Below are positions 39,645-52,798 of a stretch of DNA of 64,000 nucleotides, one piece after another. Both the position numbers and the translations under genes were made by a program. The stretch comes from Halichondria panicea (taxonomy: Eukaryota > Porifera > Demospongiae > Suberitida > Halichondriidae): positions 1,662,931 to 1,726,930 of the forward strand of contig NC_087386.1 of the NCBI RefSeq assembly GCF_963675165.1. Reading direction: 5' to 3'. Every line of letters begins with the position of its first letter. Positions within the stretch are counted from its first letter, which is position 1. The notes beneath the pieces were generated by a model that saw only the letters and a program-made list of their open reading frames with translations, was not told the DNA's origin and did no database searches.

Positions 39645-42249
39645 TGTGTGTGTATGTATGTAAAGCTGTTAGGAAGTATAAAGTATACGTATATAATGTG
39701 CTGTATTTTTTTTATTAGTCCAGTGGTGTGCTTCCATTTATTTTCCATGGATCAAGCTATATTGTGTATGTTCAATATGATACTGCATTTTATTGTTGTA
39801 AAAAACATTTGCATTGTTATTTGGTATTAATGGCCTTGGCAATTAGTCAGGAAATGTACACATAACAAATGATGGCATTACCACACAATCCTGAGCTAGC
39901 TAGCTGGGGCTTAACTAAACTACTAGCCGGCACATGTACAGAAACTCAGTTATGGTGAGTATAGGGGGGGGGCTATAGAATTGAGAACAATTATTATTGT
40001 ACTGCTAACTGTGAATAAATTGACTGAATAGCTCTGTTCCATGTTGTATTGTATATAATTATTGTATACTGAGCAATAAGTATTAACCATTGTGTGTGTA
40101 TTGTATTGAGTCTACTCCGAGTATGTTGAGAGTTGTAGGAATCAAGAGCATGTCCTATGTTTAGTGTGTGCATGCAGTGTACGTATACAATCTAGTTATC
40201 TGTATAATCACAATAATTATGAATACAGACGATATCAAGCTAGTCAGTCATTCCGCCAGGGTGCAGCTCACGTGAAATTTATTTGCACAATGACCATCAT
40301 TTGTTATGAAGAATCTGGGCAGAGACAGCGAACAATAGTAGCAAAAGTTATACTCCTTTTTCTCACTAATTCTAACTTTTTTACTTGCTGTCTGTTGTTG
40401 AAATGTACTGTCTATCATAAAAGAACATGGATTTGAAGTCTTAATTAATGGTAAAATTCGTGTTGGCTAAGTGGCTGTGATCCCAAACAGCCCCAGATCA
40501 AGGTTGAACAAGAGGGTATTGTCTTACACTGACCCAACACTGAGCGATAACCATGATCTGGAACAACTTCAATTCTAGGTATGTTGTACATATAATTTAT
40601 TATTGTTGTGCAAGTATGCGAATAGGTGAATGTTGTGAAAAAAGTTTATACTTGTACAAATAGGAATGTGTATTAGCTTAGTGGTTTAATATACCACTTT
40701 CTACATATGTAGCTATTAAAATAGAAAATCTTAGTCCTCTGTGTCGAGTAGCTTGATAATGGAGTAGCTTAATTGATAACTGTTCAACTTTTTCATTGAG
40801 ACTAGGCCCAAACACCCAATCCATTAGTTCGTCCACCTCTTCGCCTTCCATTGTAACACTCTTCAAGACTTACTTCCATGCAACATTACGTCATCTGTGA
40901 CTGCACTTGCTGTGTTTGTTGTATGTTTTTTATTTCGTTAAAATTAAAGGGAGCCATCCATTTTTCTTCTAAATTTTTCCGATTTCTAAACTGTTAAATT
41001 CCTCAATTGTACGTAGTAGTGTTAACACTATTGGGTTCTCTATGGAGTGGCTCTAGGACACTAAGTTTTCTTTGTTCCCGTAGCAGCCTACTTATAGCTA
41101 GAACAAAGTTAGTGTTAGGCCTAAGGGTGCCGTACTTCTTAACTTTGCAACTGTACATATGACCTAATTGTGAACTAATGGCCTAAAAGACACATGGCAA
41201 TGGTTAGCTCCGTTGTTTGTGAAAGTGAAACACAAACACTCAAGTCTATCTCTACTCTGTTGGATGCAAGCAGAATATAATAATTATATCGTGAACTGTA
41301 GAGAGTGAGGGTCACCTCGTTTCTCAGAAATTACAGTTTTAATCACGGCATTGTTCACATACAATATTAACAATACTCTACAATTCTTTATCCTCATTGG
41401 AGTTGATTAACGTCACAATGTTTTTGTCTGTGCTCGTTACTTTTTGTTGGTGTAAGATTGACAAATGAAATTTGTAGCAACTCATGTAAACCTTGTCTGT
41501 ATCCTTACTATTACCGTCAAATCCAGTTTTGTCAGTGAGGTGTTCAATTTCAAAGGGGTTAGGGCAAGACCTAGCATTTATACGTTTAATGGACACATTA
41601 CATGATACACAATTTGTTTGCGTTGGTGAAGAGTAGTGATAGAGCATGAAGTAATGGTGCTTGCAGAGTGGTATGGGATTGTTAATAATATTGTCAGCGG
41701 CATTGAGTCCAGTTGTGTGGCTAGTGCTGATCGAAATATTTCCATTGATATCGGTTTGCTTGATGCAAATGCTTTAGCTTTGCATTCATGTATTACACAT
41801 TCTCCTCTTTACCTTTCACTTTCTCCCATCTAGGTGTGAAATCGGGGTCAGATCCAACTCGTCCAATGTCTCGTCTAGATGCCTGGCAAACGGGTGCATC
41901 TGGAGCTATCAGTAGAGATGTGGTGATTACAAGTGTAGAAAAAAGAGCATGAATATATAATGAGCAAAACCACAAACCACAAACAATTAAGACAGGAAGT
42001 TCATCTTCCTTTGCAAATAAAATACTGATAGGCATCCGGTCACGCTGGCGGAATGACTGTAGTGTCACAGTATATACACTGTTGAATACTCATCTCATTG
42101 CTTTCACTATTAGCACCTTGTCCTATGTTGACCCTCCATTATATCATAGCATTCCAATAAAGCCCTGTCAGTCTGATAATTATAACCTTTGCCAGATTCA
42201 TTATGCGTATAAAATGCTTGTCCCTTAAACCTGACTCACGACTATACAG
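39645..42249. other. spacer and first intron of RTK-B2, with unassigned minus-strand reading frames
   Basis: Starts with B1's 3' flank and the ATG exon at 39952. On the minus strand three coding-looking pieces occur: about 41830-41910 (APDAPVCQASRRDIGRV, with GT and AG borders), 41395-41720 (cysteine/histidine-rich: CKHHYFMLYHYSS, CVSCNV, VYMSCYKFHLSIL) and 40690-40866 (MEGEEVDELMDWVFGPSLNE). I do not recognise the family. The Cys/His pattern suggests a zinc-binding, possibly transposon-derived protein. They are not joined into one frame with confidence. Confidence 0.35.
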
Positions 42250-45200
42250 ATAGACTGGCTATGGAGATGCTCCCACCTCCTGACTCTCTCTCTACTGCTC
42301 ATCCTCCAACTAACAACTCCGGGCAATTCTATGTGTAGTCCAACTGGTGAGCGTACGCTTATGTGTGTATTGCACTGTGACACTATGCATTTTCTTTCTA
42401 CAGACAGGAGATGGACACAGTACTTGGTTAGCCCACTCCCCAGTGACTTTGGGGGACAGAGTACACTGGGTGATTGTACATTAAATGGACGGTGTCTTGG
42501 ACCATTGTTTGGACTAGCTAGAGATAGACTAGGTGATGGAGACTTGGGCCCACCAACGCTTGATGATGGTACTTTTGTTGGCCATGCTTGGGATCAGACT
42601 GTCAGTATCATATTTACTCTTACTACTACGGACACTGCATACGTGGAGGGACTCAATCTCTACTTCTACAACATTCCCTCTCGAAGAATTGGACTACCTT
42701 ACAATATCAGAATAACCTCACCATCTGGTGACCATCCATATCAACTGGAGGGTAATGATAACTTGACCCTGGATGATAATGGACGACGAAGTGTCACCCT
42801 TATCCCAGAATCACTCTCTTTGACTCCTACCAGTAATACCTTCACAATCATATTCGAATTTTCAGACACTGAACAGATCGACTGGCTTCTCTTGACTGAG
42901 GTGGAGATATGCACATCAGTATCAGGTACAGGCAATATACATAACTGTTAACAATGTACCTTACACATATTTCCACCCCTCCAGTTGTACTCCTCCCCAA
43001 CCCTCCTCCCATCAACTTCACCCCGGACACTGTGGGGACCATCTCCCCACCCACCATCAACTCCTCATTCAGCCTGACCTGCTCTGTCCCTGAGGGGCGG
43101 TTTGACTGGACCTGGACTCGGCTTACTGGTGACACCCTCCCTCCAGCACGAGTACTCAATGCTGGGAGGACTAGTGTTCTGGAGCTATCACAACTCAGCA
43201 GTAATGATGCCGATACCTACCGATGTCTGGCCACTCACACATTCGGAACATTTGAAACACCGGTGTCAAATAGCGTTGATATCACCCTCTTACTTCCAGG
43301 TAATTATGATAGAGGGACAGCATAGAGCAACAGCTATAATGATTGTGTGGTATTATGTGATGTGCAATGTGTTTAATGTCTCCTGCAGGTACTCTACAAG
43401 CTGAGAATGGAACGATTCAAGTTACAGCCAGTGATGACAGTGCATGCAGTGCTGAGGTGCTCTCTCTATGGCTACCTTTCTTCAATGGCTGTTCCTTCAA
43501 TTACTTGGCAATTATCTAACAATGAACTACTATCCGATGACTCCGTTAATACCATCACGTCCGAGCAAGGAGACATGTTTATTCAGAATGGAGGGGCACA
43601 ACCTATACCAAGTTTGATCAGCACACTGACTGTAAATCTGACAAGAGATCCACTTATGACTAGCCGATTTTACGGTTGTATCTCGAGCAGCCAGATGATC
43701 AAACTCCTCTTCCAAGTAATTGTTCTGAGTGAGTGCAGTATACTGTATCATGTATACTGGGATCAGAGCATTTGTCTGAATAATTATGATGGTAGCCTAC
43801 TTGGAAAACTCCAATGTAATAGCCCATGGGAAACTATAGTGACTAGATTTTCGGCCTCCATTAGATGTAGAGCAGTTACTATAACGGGTATATTTCGAGG
43901 GTATAAAGTTTCGCGTAAATGCCTTTAGAAAGGTTTTTGCAGATAGGAATAGCAGCCTTTTTGCAGCATGCATGCATGCGATATTAAATTCATGTTCACG
44001 GTACATGCTTAATCAGCGACAACCATGAACATTTGTACCCTCGAAATATGCCCGCTATATATACGGTGTATTCTCTGCATATCTTTATTTAGATGTATCT
44101 ACACATAGTTTTCACTCTCATATTATTGTCCTCTCTCCCCACACATACAGCCACTGATGTTGTTGATCCTACTGTTGTTGATCCTGAAGATCCTGGTATC
44201 ACTACTACCCCATCTTCCGACCCTCCTTCTCCCACTCTTGAGACTGGAGCACCCCTCGGGTTGATTATTGGAGTCATTGTTGCCCTCAATATTATAATTT
44301 TGATCGTCATCATTGCCATTGTCAGTGTTATCGTTAAAAGGAGAGGTCAAAGATCAGATGCGTTTGTGGAAAAGCCTGCACATTTCTCACCGTCTCCCCC
44401 AGCCTCAGTAATCGGACCAGACGCTGTCATCGAAAATGGTGTGGACTCGGTAAATTTCGAACTCACACAAATGTATGAAGATAGCAATTCCTACTACGCT
44501 GATATAGACAACCCAAAATCACAACGACTCAAAAATGCACCGAAATTTCTACAAGACAATTCCCTGTATGCCTCGGCCAATAATCTCGATAGAAGTCTCG
44601 ATGCTCCTAATTTGCCTCACAGACAATTTGCTAGTGTCAGTTCAATGGACGATGTCTCCAACAGCACTCATGGCAGTATACTCCATATATACGCTACACC
44701 GTTTAAAATTGCACCCCCTGTCCCGCAAAGACCACCCACTCCGCAACTATTTGATGGCAATGTGAACAGTGAAGCTCTCTCACCATCCATGATGGTAACA
44801 GACAAGAGATACTCTACACCTCCTGGACTGGGCACTAAAGAGTTTTGTCCTGCCTCATCCATTTACGCTGATCCACAACCGTTGTTGAGATCCGAGGGCC
44901 CAATCGAGGTAGCCCCTTCGCAAGTTCGTGAAATTCGAGGGCTTGGTGTCGGGCAATTTGGACAAGTTGTGTTGGCTGAGACTGTGGATTTGAGCTTGAA
45001 GGATTTGAAATTAAGCGAACATAACAATGATCGAAATATCACCATCCAAGTGGCCATCAAGAAACTAAAACCTGATGCTGACGAAGGAATCAAAGAGGCG
45101 TTCGAGAAAGAGATTAAATTCATGTCTCGTCTAAACCACAAAAATGTTGTGCGGCTACTTGGTATTTGCCCGTATGGAACTGCCTTTATCCTTATGGAAT

Positions 45201-45784
45201 ACATGGAGAATGGAGATCTCAATCAACACCTTCACAAACACTCTGAAGAAAAAAATGAGAAGCCACTGTCAAAAGAAGCGCTGGTCTACATAGCCACTCA
45301 GATCTCGGGTGGAATGATGTATCTCGCCACTTTTGAGTTCATCCATCGTGACCTAGCCACAAGAAATTGTCTGATAGGTAGCAACAACGAGGTCAAAATT
45401 GCTGATTTAGGTATGAGCAGAAGTCTGTATTCTTCCTACTACTATCGCATTCGTGGCAGAGCTATGTTACCTATTCGCTGGATGGCCAACGAGTGCTTTT
45501 ATAAACGATTTTCAGAGAAAACTGACATATGGGCTTTCGGAGTCACCATGTGGGAAATATTCACTTTCTGTAGTCAGCAACCGTACGATGAAATGACTGA
45601 TCAGGAGGTTATCGACGATGCCATTCGAGGGGCAGAACGAACACTTTTGGAGCGACCGGATTATTGTCCCCCCGAGGTGTACAAAGTGATGCTGCGATGC
45701 TGGGAGGACGATCCCGAGTCTAGAGCTAACTTTGAAGATGTACATTCTTCTCTGAATGCTATATATGAGCAAAGTGATCTCTGA
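39952..45784 (+). CDS. RTK-B2: tandem duplicate of RTK-B1, start codon in a separate exon, Ig 2 exon altered
   Basis: The copy of B1's signal exon (42250-42346) begins ATA instead of ATG. An upstream exon ending ATG|gtgagt (39952-39954) restores the start in phase 0: M+IDWLWRCSHLLTLSLLL. Further exons are 42404-42925, 42985-43299, 43389-43728 and 44151-45784. The Ig 2 exon is 4 bases longer than B1's, out of frame from about 43445, unless splicing uses the new acceptor tgcatgcag (43449), which re-enters frame as VLRCSLYGY. The kinase frame is open and complete with VAIKKLK and HRDLATRN, but has DLG for DFG (KIADLGMSR) and YKRFSEK for YGRFSEK. The juxtamembrane is shorter than in B1. It may be a functional variant or an early pseudogene. 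I lean to impaired. Confidence 0.7.
43877..44070. repeat. foldback MITE, copy 3 of 4, intron 4 of RTK-B2
   Basis: Starts near 'actataacgggtatatttcg', ends 'cccgctatatatacggtgta'. Same position and inner sequence as copy 2 in RTK-B1, with extra gcatgcatgcatgc in the centre. Confidence 0.8.
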
Positions 45785-48291
45785 TGTGTGTGTATGTACA
45801 TAATAGCTGTTAGGAAGTATAAAGTGTACGTATATAATGTGCTGTATTTTTTTATTAGTCCAGTGGTGTGCTTCCATTTATTTTCCATGGATCAAGCTAT
45901 ATCGTTTATCATGTTCAATATGCTGCTTTTACTGTTGTAAAAACATCGTTGTTATGGTATTAATGGCCTTGGCAATTAGTCAGTAATTAATTAATGATCC
46001 GGAAGGAAATGTACCCACATAACAAGAATGATGGCAATTAGTTATAAATGCATGTACCACACAATCCTGAGCTAGCTACAGCCAAGCCTATCACTAAATA
46101 GTACTGTACTGGTGGACCTAGCCGGCACTGAAACTCAGTTATGGTGAGTATGGGGGGGGGGGGGGGGGGGGGGGCTATAGGACTGAGATATTGTACTGCA
46201 ATATACTGCATGTGAATGTATTGATTGATATTTATAGCATAATAATGTTCATGTTGTGTATATTAACTGTATACTGAGCAATCATTGGCTATACTGTATC
46301 GTATATTGAGCCTACTCCGAGTATGTTGAGAGTTATAAATTGATTTGGGAATCAAGAGCATATCCTAATGCTTAGTGTGTGCATGCAGTGTACCAAGAGA
46401 ATAGATAAGAGTAAGAGTGTTGAACTGCTAGTGTATACAATCTAGTTATCACAGACGATATCAAGTGTCACACGTACAGTATAACAATTATTCATTCCCC
46501 TGATTCTGTTGAATACTCATCTAGCTCCTTGCTTTTACTATTAGCACCTTGTGCATCACTCATTGTGATGTGCTCTCGTGTGCATACCGGCATGCATGTG
46601 TGTGTACGTGTCAGGTGCATTGGCAACTATACAGTGTTCTCCTTACACAGTGAATTGAATTATGACCCAACAATAGAGTTTACCTAGTGTTACTACGTGT
46701 TCGTTGTGTTTTGATCTAAAAGGCAGTTGATTCTTCATAGTCTTATAGTGAGTATGCGTTCAGTTTGTATAGCTGCATTTCATTTTTAGGATATATCTCA
46801 TGCACTGCTAGTTTATTTTGGAAGTAAACATGCTTACATTACTTGATAGCAAACAAGTTAAACCGAGCATGAGCTAAGAATGCACTGGCAAGGCTTGGAC
46901 ATGTTGGGTGTGTGTTAAGTGCTAGCATTTGTATGTGGCTGTGGTATACGTCTATAGAGAGAGTGGGCGATTGTGATGAACTCAGTTTGACTGTATATGG
47001 TAGCAGAACTATGGGAGTCCTGTCGTGTGGTGGATATTTAGTCTTTGGAGATGTCATGTACGTAAGACAAACTTCCCCTGAGGCTTCAATGACTAAATGT
47101 GGTGTCCTTATAAACTAAACTTTACCCTATATGACATTTGCTACATCTCAACTCAGTATGTTTCCTAGGTTACACCAGTTTTGAGAAAGATTACCTGCGT
47201 AATAATAAGCTGTCTGTCCCAGGGTCTCATTGCACTGTTCCCACAAATGTGTAACTGACTACGTTAGCTTGATTGAATTAATAACTCATCTCTCTGAAAA
47301 CAAGCATATTAAGTCAAACTTGATGTGACAGCAATATCATTCCAGTTGTTAGGTTGAGTGTGCTTGGTGAACAATGTCCCCCCAAGTAACATGTGAATCC
47401 CAACTGGTCCATTCGTTGTCTGGTATCTGTTATTAGCAGGTCATCAATGAACTACGTGTCAGTGTTGTGCTAAGAAGCCACTGGTGTTCTGTCAACATCT
47501 TGTACACGTAGTTCCTATACCTATGCCATGCACTCATGTAGTCATGTATACTCCTGGTATTACGTAGTTGGACTATATTATGCATTAGACTATATGCACT
47601 CTGTTATATAGTAAACACCTGATGGTGGTTGCGTGTTGAAAGCGATAACAAGTTGTTACTGAGTGGTTTTTAGGCGGCTTAAACCAATATCGCTACTTCC
47701 AGTCCGTCATAATTAGTTTGAAAGTGAGGCTACCATAGGATATTTACCACATTTGATTTGATTATGCTGAAGTAAAGAGCATATAAAGACATGACATTTC
47801 TTGTTAATATGCAAGCCATCGATTTTACCAAAGTACTCTGTAGACAGGCTACTTTCTTGAAGTCATAACGGCATGCACTGAATAGCATATGCGTAATATT
47901 GTGCAACAGTTTTTGATTAGCTGTGAATTTGCAAGCATACTGGAAACTCAATAATCCATCACCAATACTCCATAAGCAGTCACAGTCAAACACAAGTCAA
48001 TGGGCCAGATAAACTTCACTCTGCCTACCCTCCACATTATCCTACACCTTAAACAGCTCTACATTTATTGTCCTTGACCAAATAGGAAGTACACAGCGTG
48101 TTGTTTTTTTTGGCTTTGTTAAATTATTGGCTTGTAACATAAGTAGTTGAGTGTGGTTGTTGCTAGGATACTGACAAGCTCTTGTTTCTATCACAGAACA
48201 GTTTTGTGGGCCTATCATAATTAATAATTATAACTGTTGTTGTGATTTGTTTTGCACTTGTGTGATATGACCACTTTTTCTTTCAACACAG
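45785..48291. other. B2 3' flank, RTK-A first exon and 2.1 kb intron
   Basis: The first 350 bases repeat B1's 3' flank (cttccatttattttccatgg) and end in the RTK-A ATG exon. A run of about 22 G lies just after the donor (46153-46174). The remaining intron shows no recognisable coding sequence. Confidence 0.6.
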
Positions 48292-51200
48292 GAGCAGAGA
48301 CATTGCACTTTCGTGTTGAGTGGTCTATTGGTGGTCTCTCTGTTCTCTTGCACATCAGCACAACGATGCACTCAAACTGGTAAGCAAATCACAATCACAG
48401 AAGTATAACTGCAGTACCTATTATATAATATTTCTTGTACTTTGCTTACAGTGTCTCCAACAAAGTACATTGCTTTTCCAACTGTCTACAATAACGTACT
48501 TGTCCTCAGACCTTCAATTTGTGAACCAGTGTTAAGTGGTACCCTCTTTCGCTGTGACTATGCTCACGTTCTAGGAGATGGAGCAATGGTTCCCTCTACT
48601 CCTGATCTCAGCAACTCAATGTATTTGGGGCAATTTGTCGCTTGGGAAAGAGGTTCTGCGTCCCCTTATATTGACTTTGACCTCACTACAGTAACGACTG
48701 GTGTTACGGCTATTGAGCTCAGTTTCTTGAACAGTCCTTCCAGTAGAATCAGTTTGCCAGACATTGAACTCTCGAGAGTAACATATGTACTACCATCTTT
48801 TGCTACAAACACAGTAAATTCTTTTCCAAGCAGACTTGTTGACAATCAAGATTTGGCCCAAACAGATAATCATGTCAGAACTGTTTTTATTCGACCACTT
48901 CTCTCACAAGCTTCTCTCAACCTTAGGATCAGTTTTCAGTTCGATACCTTCCATGATTTTGACTGGCTCCTACTCAATGAAGTACGATTCTGTACAGATC
49001 AACAACCAAGTTTCAGGCCAGTTGTTATGTTCCTAGCACCATTGTCCAATGTTATCCAACCTAGTGCGGCTGACCTGACAAGAGGATCAACAGAGTTAGT
49101 GTGCACTGTTTCCAGTGATGGACCGTACACATGGGAGTGGGAGAGAGACAATGTTACGATACAAAATAATGGGGACTACACAATCACCATTGGAGACGGA
49201 AGCAGAACAACTAAGTTGACAATCAACAATCTAGACTTTAGTGATGCTGCTGAATATAAATGTACGGGAACAACAGTGGATTTATCGATCGTACTGTCTA
49301 CAAACTCATCAATACAAGACCTTCAATTTCCTGGTAAGCAGATACTTATTGTAACGTGTTCTTTGTGAATCTCTTTCTTTCCCACAGAGTTTATCACTGC
49401 ACCTGATGTCAGTGGGTATCTACAGACTGGAGAGGTTACCCTGACTTGTGAGCTCCATGGTTACCAGTCATCACTCTCTCCTCCTATGTGGCTAGACTTT
49501 GGTGGCAGTGAAATAACTACCACTACAAAATACACCATCACTTCTGATGAAGGGTTGAAGACAATTGTCTTTGAGGATGGCACTACTAACCCTAGTGTGA
49601 TTGTCAGCCTTACAATTCGAGACCTATCGTTAGATGATGGAGGGAACTACACGTGTCGTGGTGTCAGAGGAGGAGAGAGTGTCACTCAACTTGTGATCAA
49701 AGGTGGTACAGCCCCTCCCACTACACTACCCCCCACTACACAGCCCCCCACCACTCCCTCAATAAACGGAGGTGAGCTCAATTAATGTCTAGTGGTGGAG
49801 CATTGTGAGCATATTTATTGCATTCCTTATTTTGCGAATATTATTATTCAATCCTCATTTTAGTATAGACGGTAAGTATATCAATTCCTATTGTTTTCCA
49901 TTCACTGTATTGATTGAAATGAACCTTTCTCTATTGCCCATGCAGGAACTAACACACTCAGTACTGGCACAGGTGGGGAAAAGTCTACTGGAGACAATAC
50001 TGGAGTGATTGCCGCTGCCGTGGTTGTGGTCCTCTTCATTGTCATCATACTAGTGGCCATTCTTGTCATTGTTTTATTTGTTTATATTCGAATTCGAGAC
50101 AAGAAGACAAACATTAGTCCTACGCCGCACGGTAACTCATACATAGAGGTGAATCCAAAGAGACGATTAACAAAAAATGACATTCAATGGCGGCTATCTG
50201 CAAGAGAGACAGAAGATTCTGATACGGCTCATATTTACAGTCTGATTGATAAAAACCGAGAAGAATCGTTGCCTCCAGTTCCCTCTCAGGATTTCGACGA
50301 GACAGATTTCAATCATATGGGATTTGAAAACGAGGACATCGAGGCAGTTGAGTACAATGAAATAGACCCGCAACCTGGACTAAAGGTCCCCAAGAGAAGA
50401 CCCACAAATTCTACCAAGCCCAAACTCGCAAAAATCACTAAAGTGGACTCCCAGAGCGCTTTGGACCATAATCCGATATACGAATCAACGTCTATTATTG
50501 GTAAAGCAGCCAAAATGAATGGGACCCTTGATACGAACCCGACGTATGCCCAACCTGATAGCTATCGTAACAGTTTCACGACAGTCAGTTCCACAAGTGA
50601 TGCAGAACCTCTGTATAGTGAAGCGATTGGACCCTCTCATTTCCTTAGCAGTAGCAGTCTCAAGAGCAGTACTGAGCCCGTGTACAGCGAAGCTTTGAAT
50701 CCAACCAATTTCAAACAAGACAAGTCGGAAAAGAGTGATAAAAATCTCCTACCGTACGGACCAGTTTATGCGTTGCCATTACAAGTGACGAAAGTGGACG
50801 AACCTCCTAGGATCACTCCTGATAATATTCACGAGACGAGCGAACTTGGCGTTGGTCAATTTGGAGAAGTAGTGTTAGCGGAAACTGTGGGCTTGAGTGA
50901 GAAAGACCTAAAGCTTGGTAGCAGCACTGACAAGAATGCACGGATCCTAGTAGCAGTGAAGAAGCTGAAAGATCAGGCCGATAGCTCCATGAAGGAATCG
51001 TTTGAGAAAGAGATTAAGTTCATGTCCGGTCTCTCCGATGAGAACATTGTTAGACTGTTGGCTGTGTGTGATAAGGAGCCAAAGTTTATTGTGATTGAGT
51101 ACATGGAAAACGGAGATATGTACCAGTATTTGAATCAACACGAACTTGCCCCTTCAATTGACGAAATGCAAGAAAACCAAATACCAGTTTCGATACTTCT

Positions 51201-51693
51201 GTATATGGGTGTTCAGATAGCCAGTGGAATGCGATATCTTGCTTCTCTTAAATACGTGCACAGAGATTTGGCTTCTAGAAACTGCCTTGTGGGCAAAAAC
51301 TTCATGGTGAAAATTTCCGATTTTGGCATGAGTCGCAGTCTGTACGAGTCAGTGTACTATCGAGTAAGAGGGAGAGCTATGCTTCCTATTCGCTGGATGG
51401 CTATGGAAAGTTTCTTTGGGAGATTCTCTGAGAAGACAGACGTCTGGTCATTTGGTATCACACTGTGGGAGATATTCACTATGGGGAGATTCCAACCTTA
51501 CGAGGAACTGGATGATCAGGATATCATACAGGATGCAGTTCGAAACAAGCAACGTAAACTACTACCGAAGCCCGAGGCATGCCCTGAGGATGTGTACCGT
51601 GTGATGCTTAGATGCTGGGAGTACAAACTTGAAAATCGAGCTACATTCGCAGAAATCTTTAACTCTTTGTCAGAAATTCAACAAAACATGTAG
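46141..51693 (+). CDS. RTK-A: DDR-like receptor kinase with the same ectodomain as A1-A3
   Basis: Exon 1 ends with the start codon itself (46141-46143, ATG|gtgagt). It joins in phase 0 to the signal exon 48292-48379, giving MEQRHCTFVLSGLLVVSLFS. Then 48452-49333, 49388-49771 and 49946-51693, all phase 1, for a total of 1034 residues, intact. The discoidin-like domain (DFDWLLLNEVRFC) and two Ig domains (AAEYKCTG, GGNYTCRG) are nearly the same as A1-A3, while signal peptide and tail differ. TM about 472-500 matches A2. The juxtamembrane has NPIYES, NPTYAQ, LYSEAI and VYSEAL. Kinase about 745-1030: GVGQFGEVVLA, VAVKKLK, HRDLASRN, DFGMSRSLYESVYYRVRGRA, LPIRWMAMES. It is the kinase-bearing member of the A set and lies about 30 kb from the kinase-less ones. 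Confidence 0.9.
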
Positions 51694-52798
51694 CTATAGA
51701 TTCATGATTTTGATTCATGATTTTGTGTGTGTGCATACTTAATGCTTTATAGCTAGATTGAGTTTGTGGGTAATTATTCATTGAGTTTTTTTTTATTCCT
51801 GTTTTGCTGTGTTTACTAATTCTTCCTGTCCAAATGTGTTTGTGTGCAGTTTAATATTGAATGCACAGACTAGACAATATTATGTCAACAAGAATCTAGT
51901 CTCTGTATGAATTGAAAGAGGAAACGGAAATGACATCAGAATAGCAAACACTGTAGAGTGCCCTGAGGGGAGTGACCAACCCAAAGCTATAAACATCGAT
52001 AGAGTTTCATGAGATCAGCGCAGCAGGCAGAGAGGTCTGAAGCTAAAGCAATACAGTATCAATTCTAGTAGGTGAGTGCGGAATATACGATAGCAAACAG
52101 TGTGACAGAAGGTACCCCATTCAAGTGAGCACACTTGAGGGCATCTAACCAGTATAGAATCTGTGCTGCATACTGCAGGAGCCTACCTGAGGTGTCTAGC
52201 TATCAGTTGCCTATAAATGCTTTTAGCTCAATGTGTTGTTATACGATAGTTATCTAACGCTGACCTTAAGAGTTTCAACATTGAAATCATAGTCCCGAGG
52301 CATGAATATAGCAACTTACAGCCCACGGTTTATACGCCAGGGTGTATGTGTGTAGCCAGCTCTGTGGGTTTAACGTCACACGCACACGTGTTTACACATT
52401 TTCATTATTCAGTGTAAACACTTCCCATAAACCTACAGTTAGTATATACTCATGTAATCAATATGTCGGTTAATGTTGTTCTTTTCTCAGGTGAGTTTTA
52501 GTGAGTTTGATTAGAACTAATCTGCAGTCCAACTGCAACATTGTAACAATTATAAATATCAGTAGGACACTCTCAACTTCCTTGTTGCCCGAAAGTTGGT
52601 CCCCACATGTAACCTTAACTAATCATGCATAATATATACGGACCCTTTCCTTTAGCTTCCCCAAAATTGGAATGTATGTGTAATTACCACGTCACAGCCC
52701 ACACTGTTTATACTAGCTACACCTAACAGGGACTGAAATCTCCCCCTACATTGTACACGAGGAATTGATGTAACAGTGTCTGTTCTATTATGCAGACA
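51694..52798. other. RTK-A 3' flank and probable 5'UTR exon of RTK-C
   Basis: A strong donor (ctagtag|gtgagt) at 52072 lies 378 bp after the RTK-A stop. The acceptor tattatgcag|ACAATGG at 52795 precedes the RTK-C start. The two fit as a noncoding first exon and a 0.7 kb intron. Nothing else seen. Confidence 0.45.

Noticed and set aside
39952-42346. RTK-B2 first thought to have lost its start codon (ATA at 42250)
   Set aside because: An upstream exon ending ATG|gtgagt at 39954 supplies the start in phase, as in RTK-A and RTK-D.
46912-47118. Short plus-strand frame in RTK-A intron 1
   Set aside because: No splice signals in phase with neighbours and no recognisable sequence.
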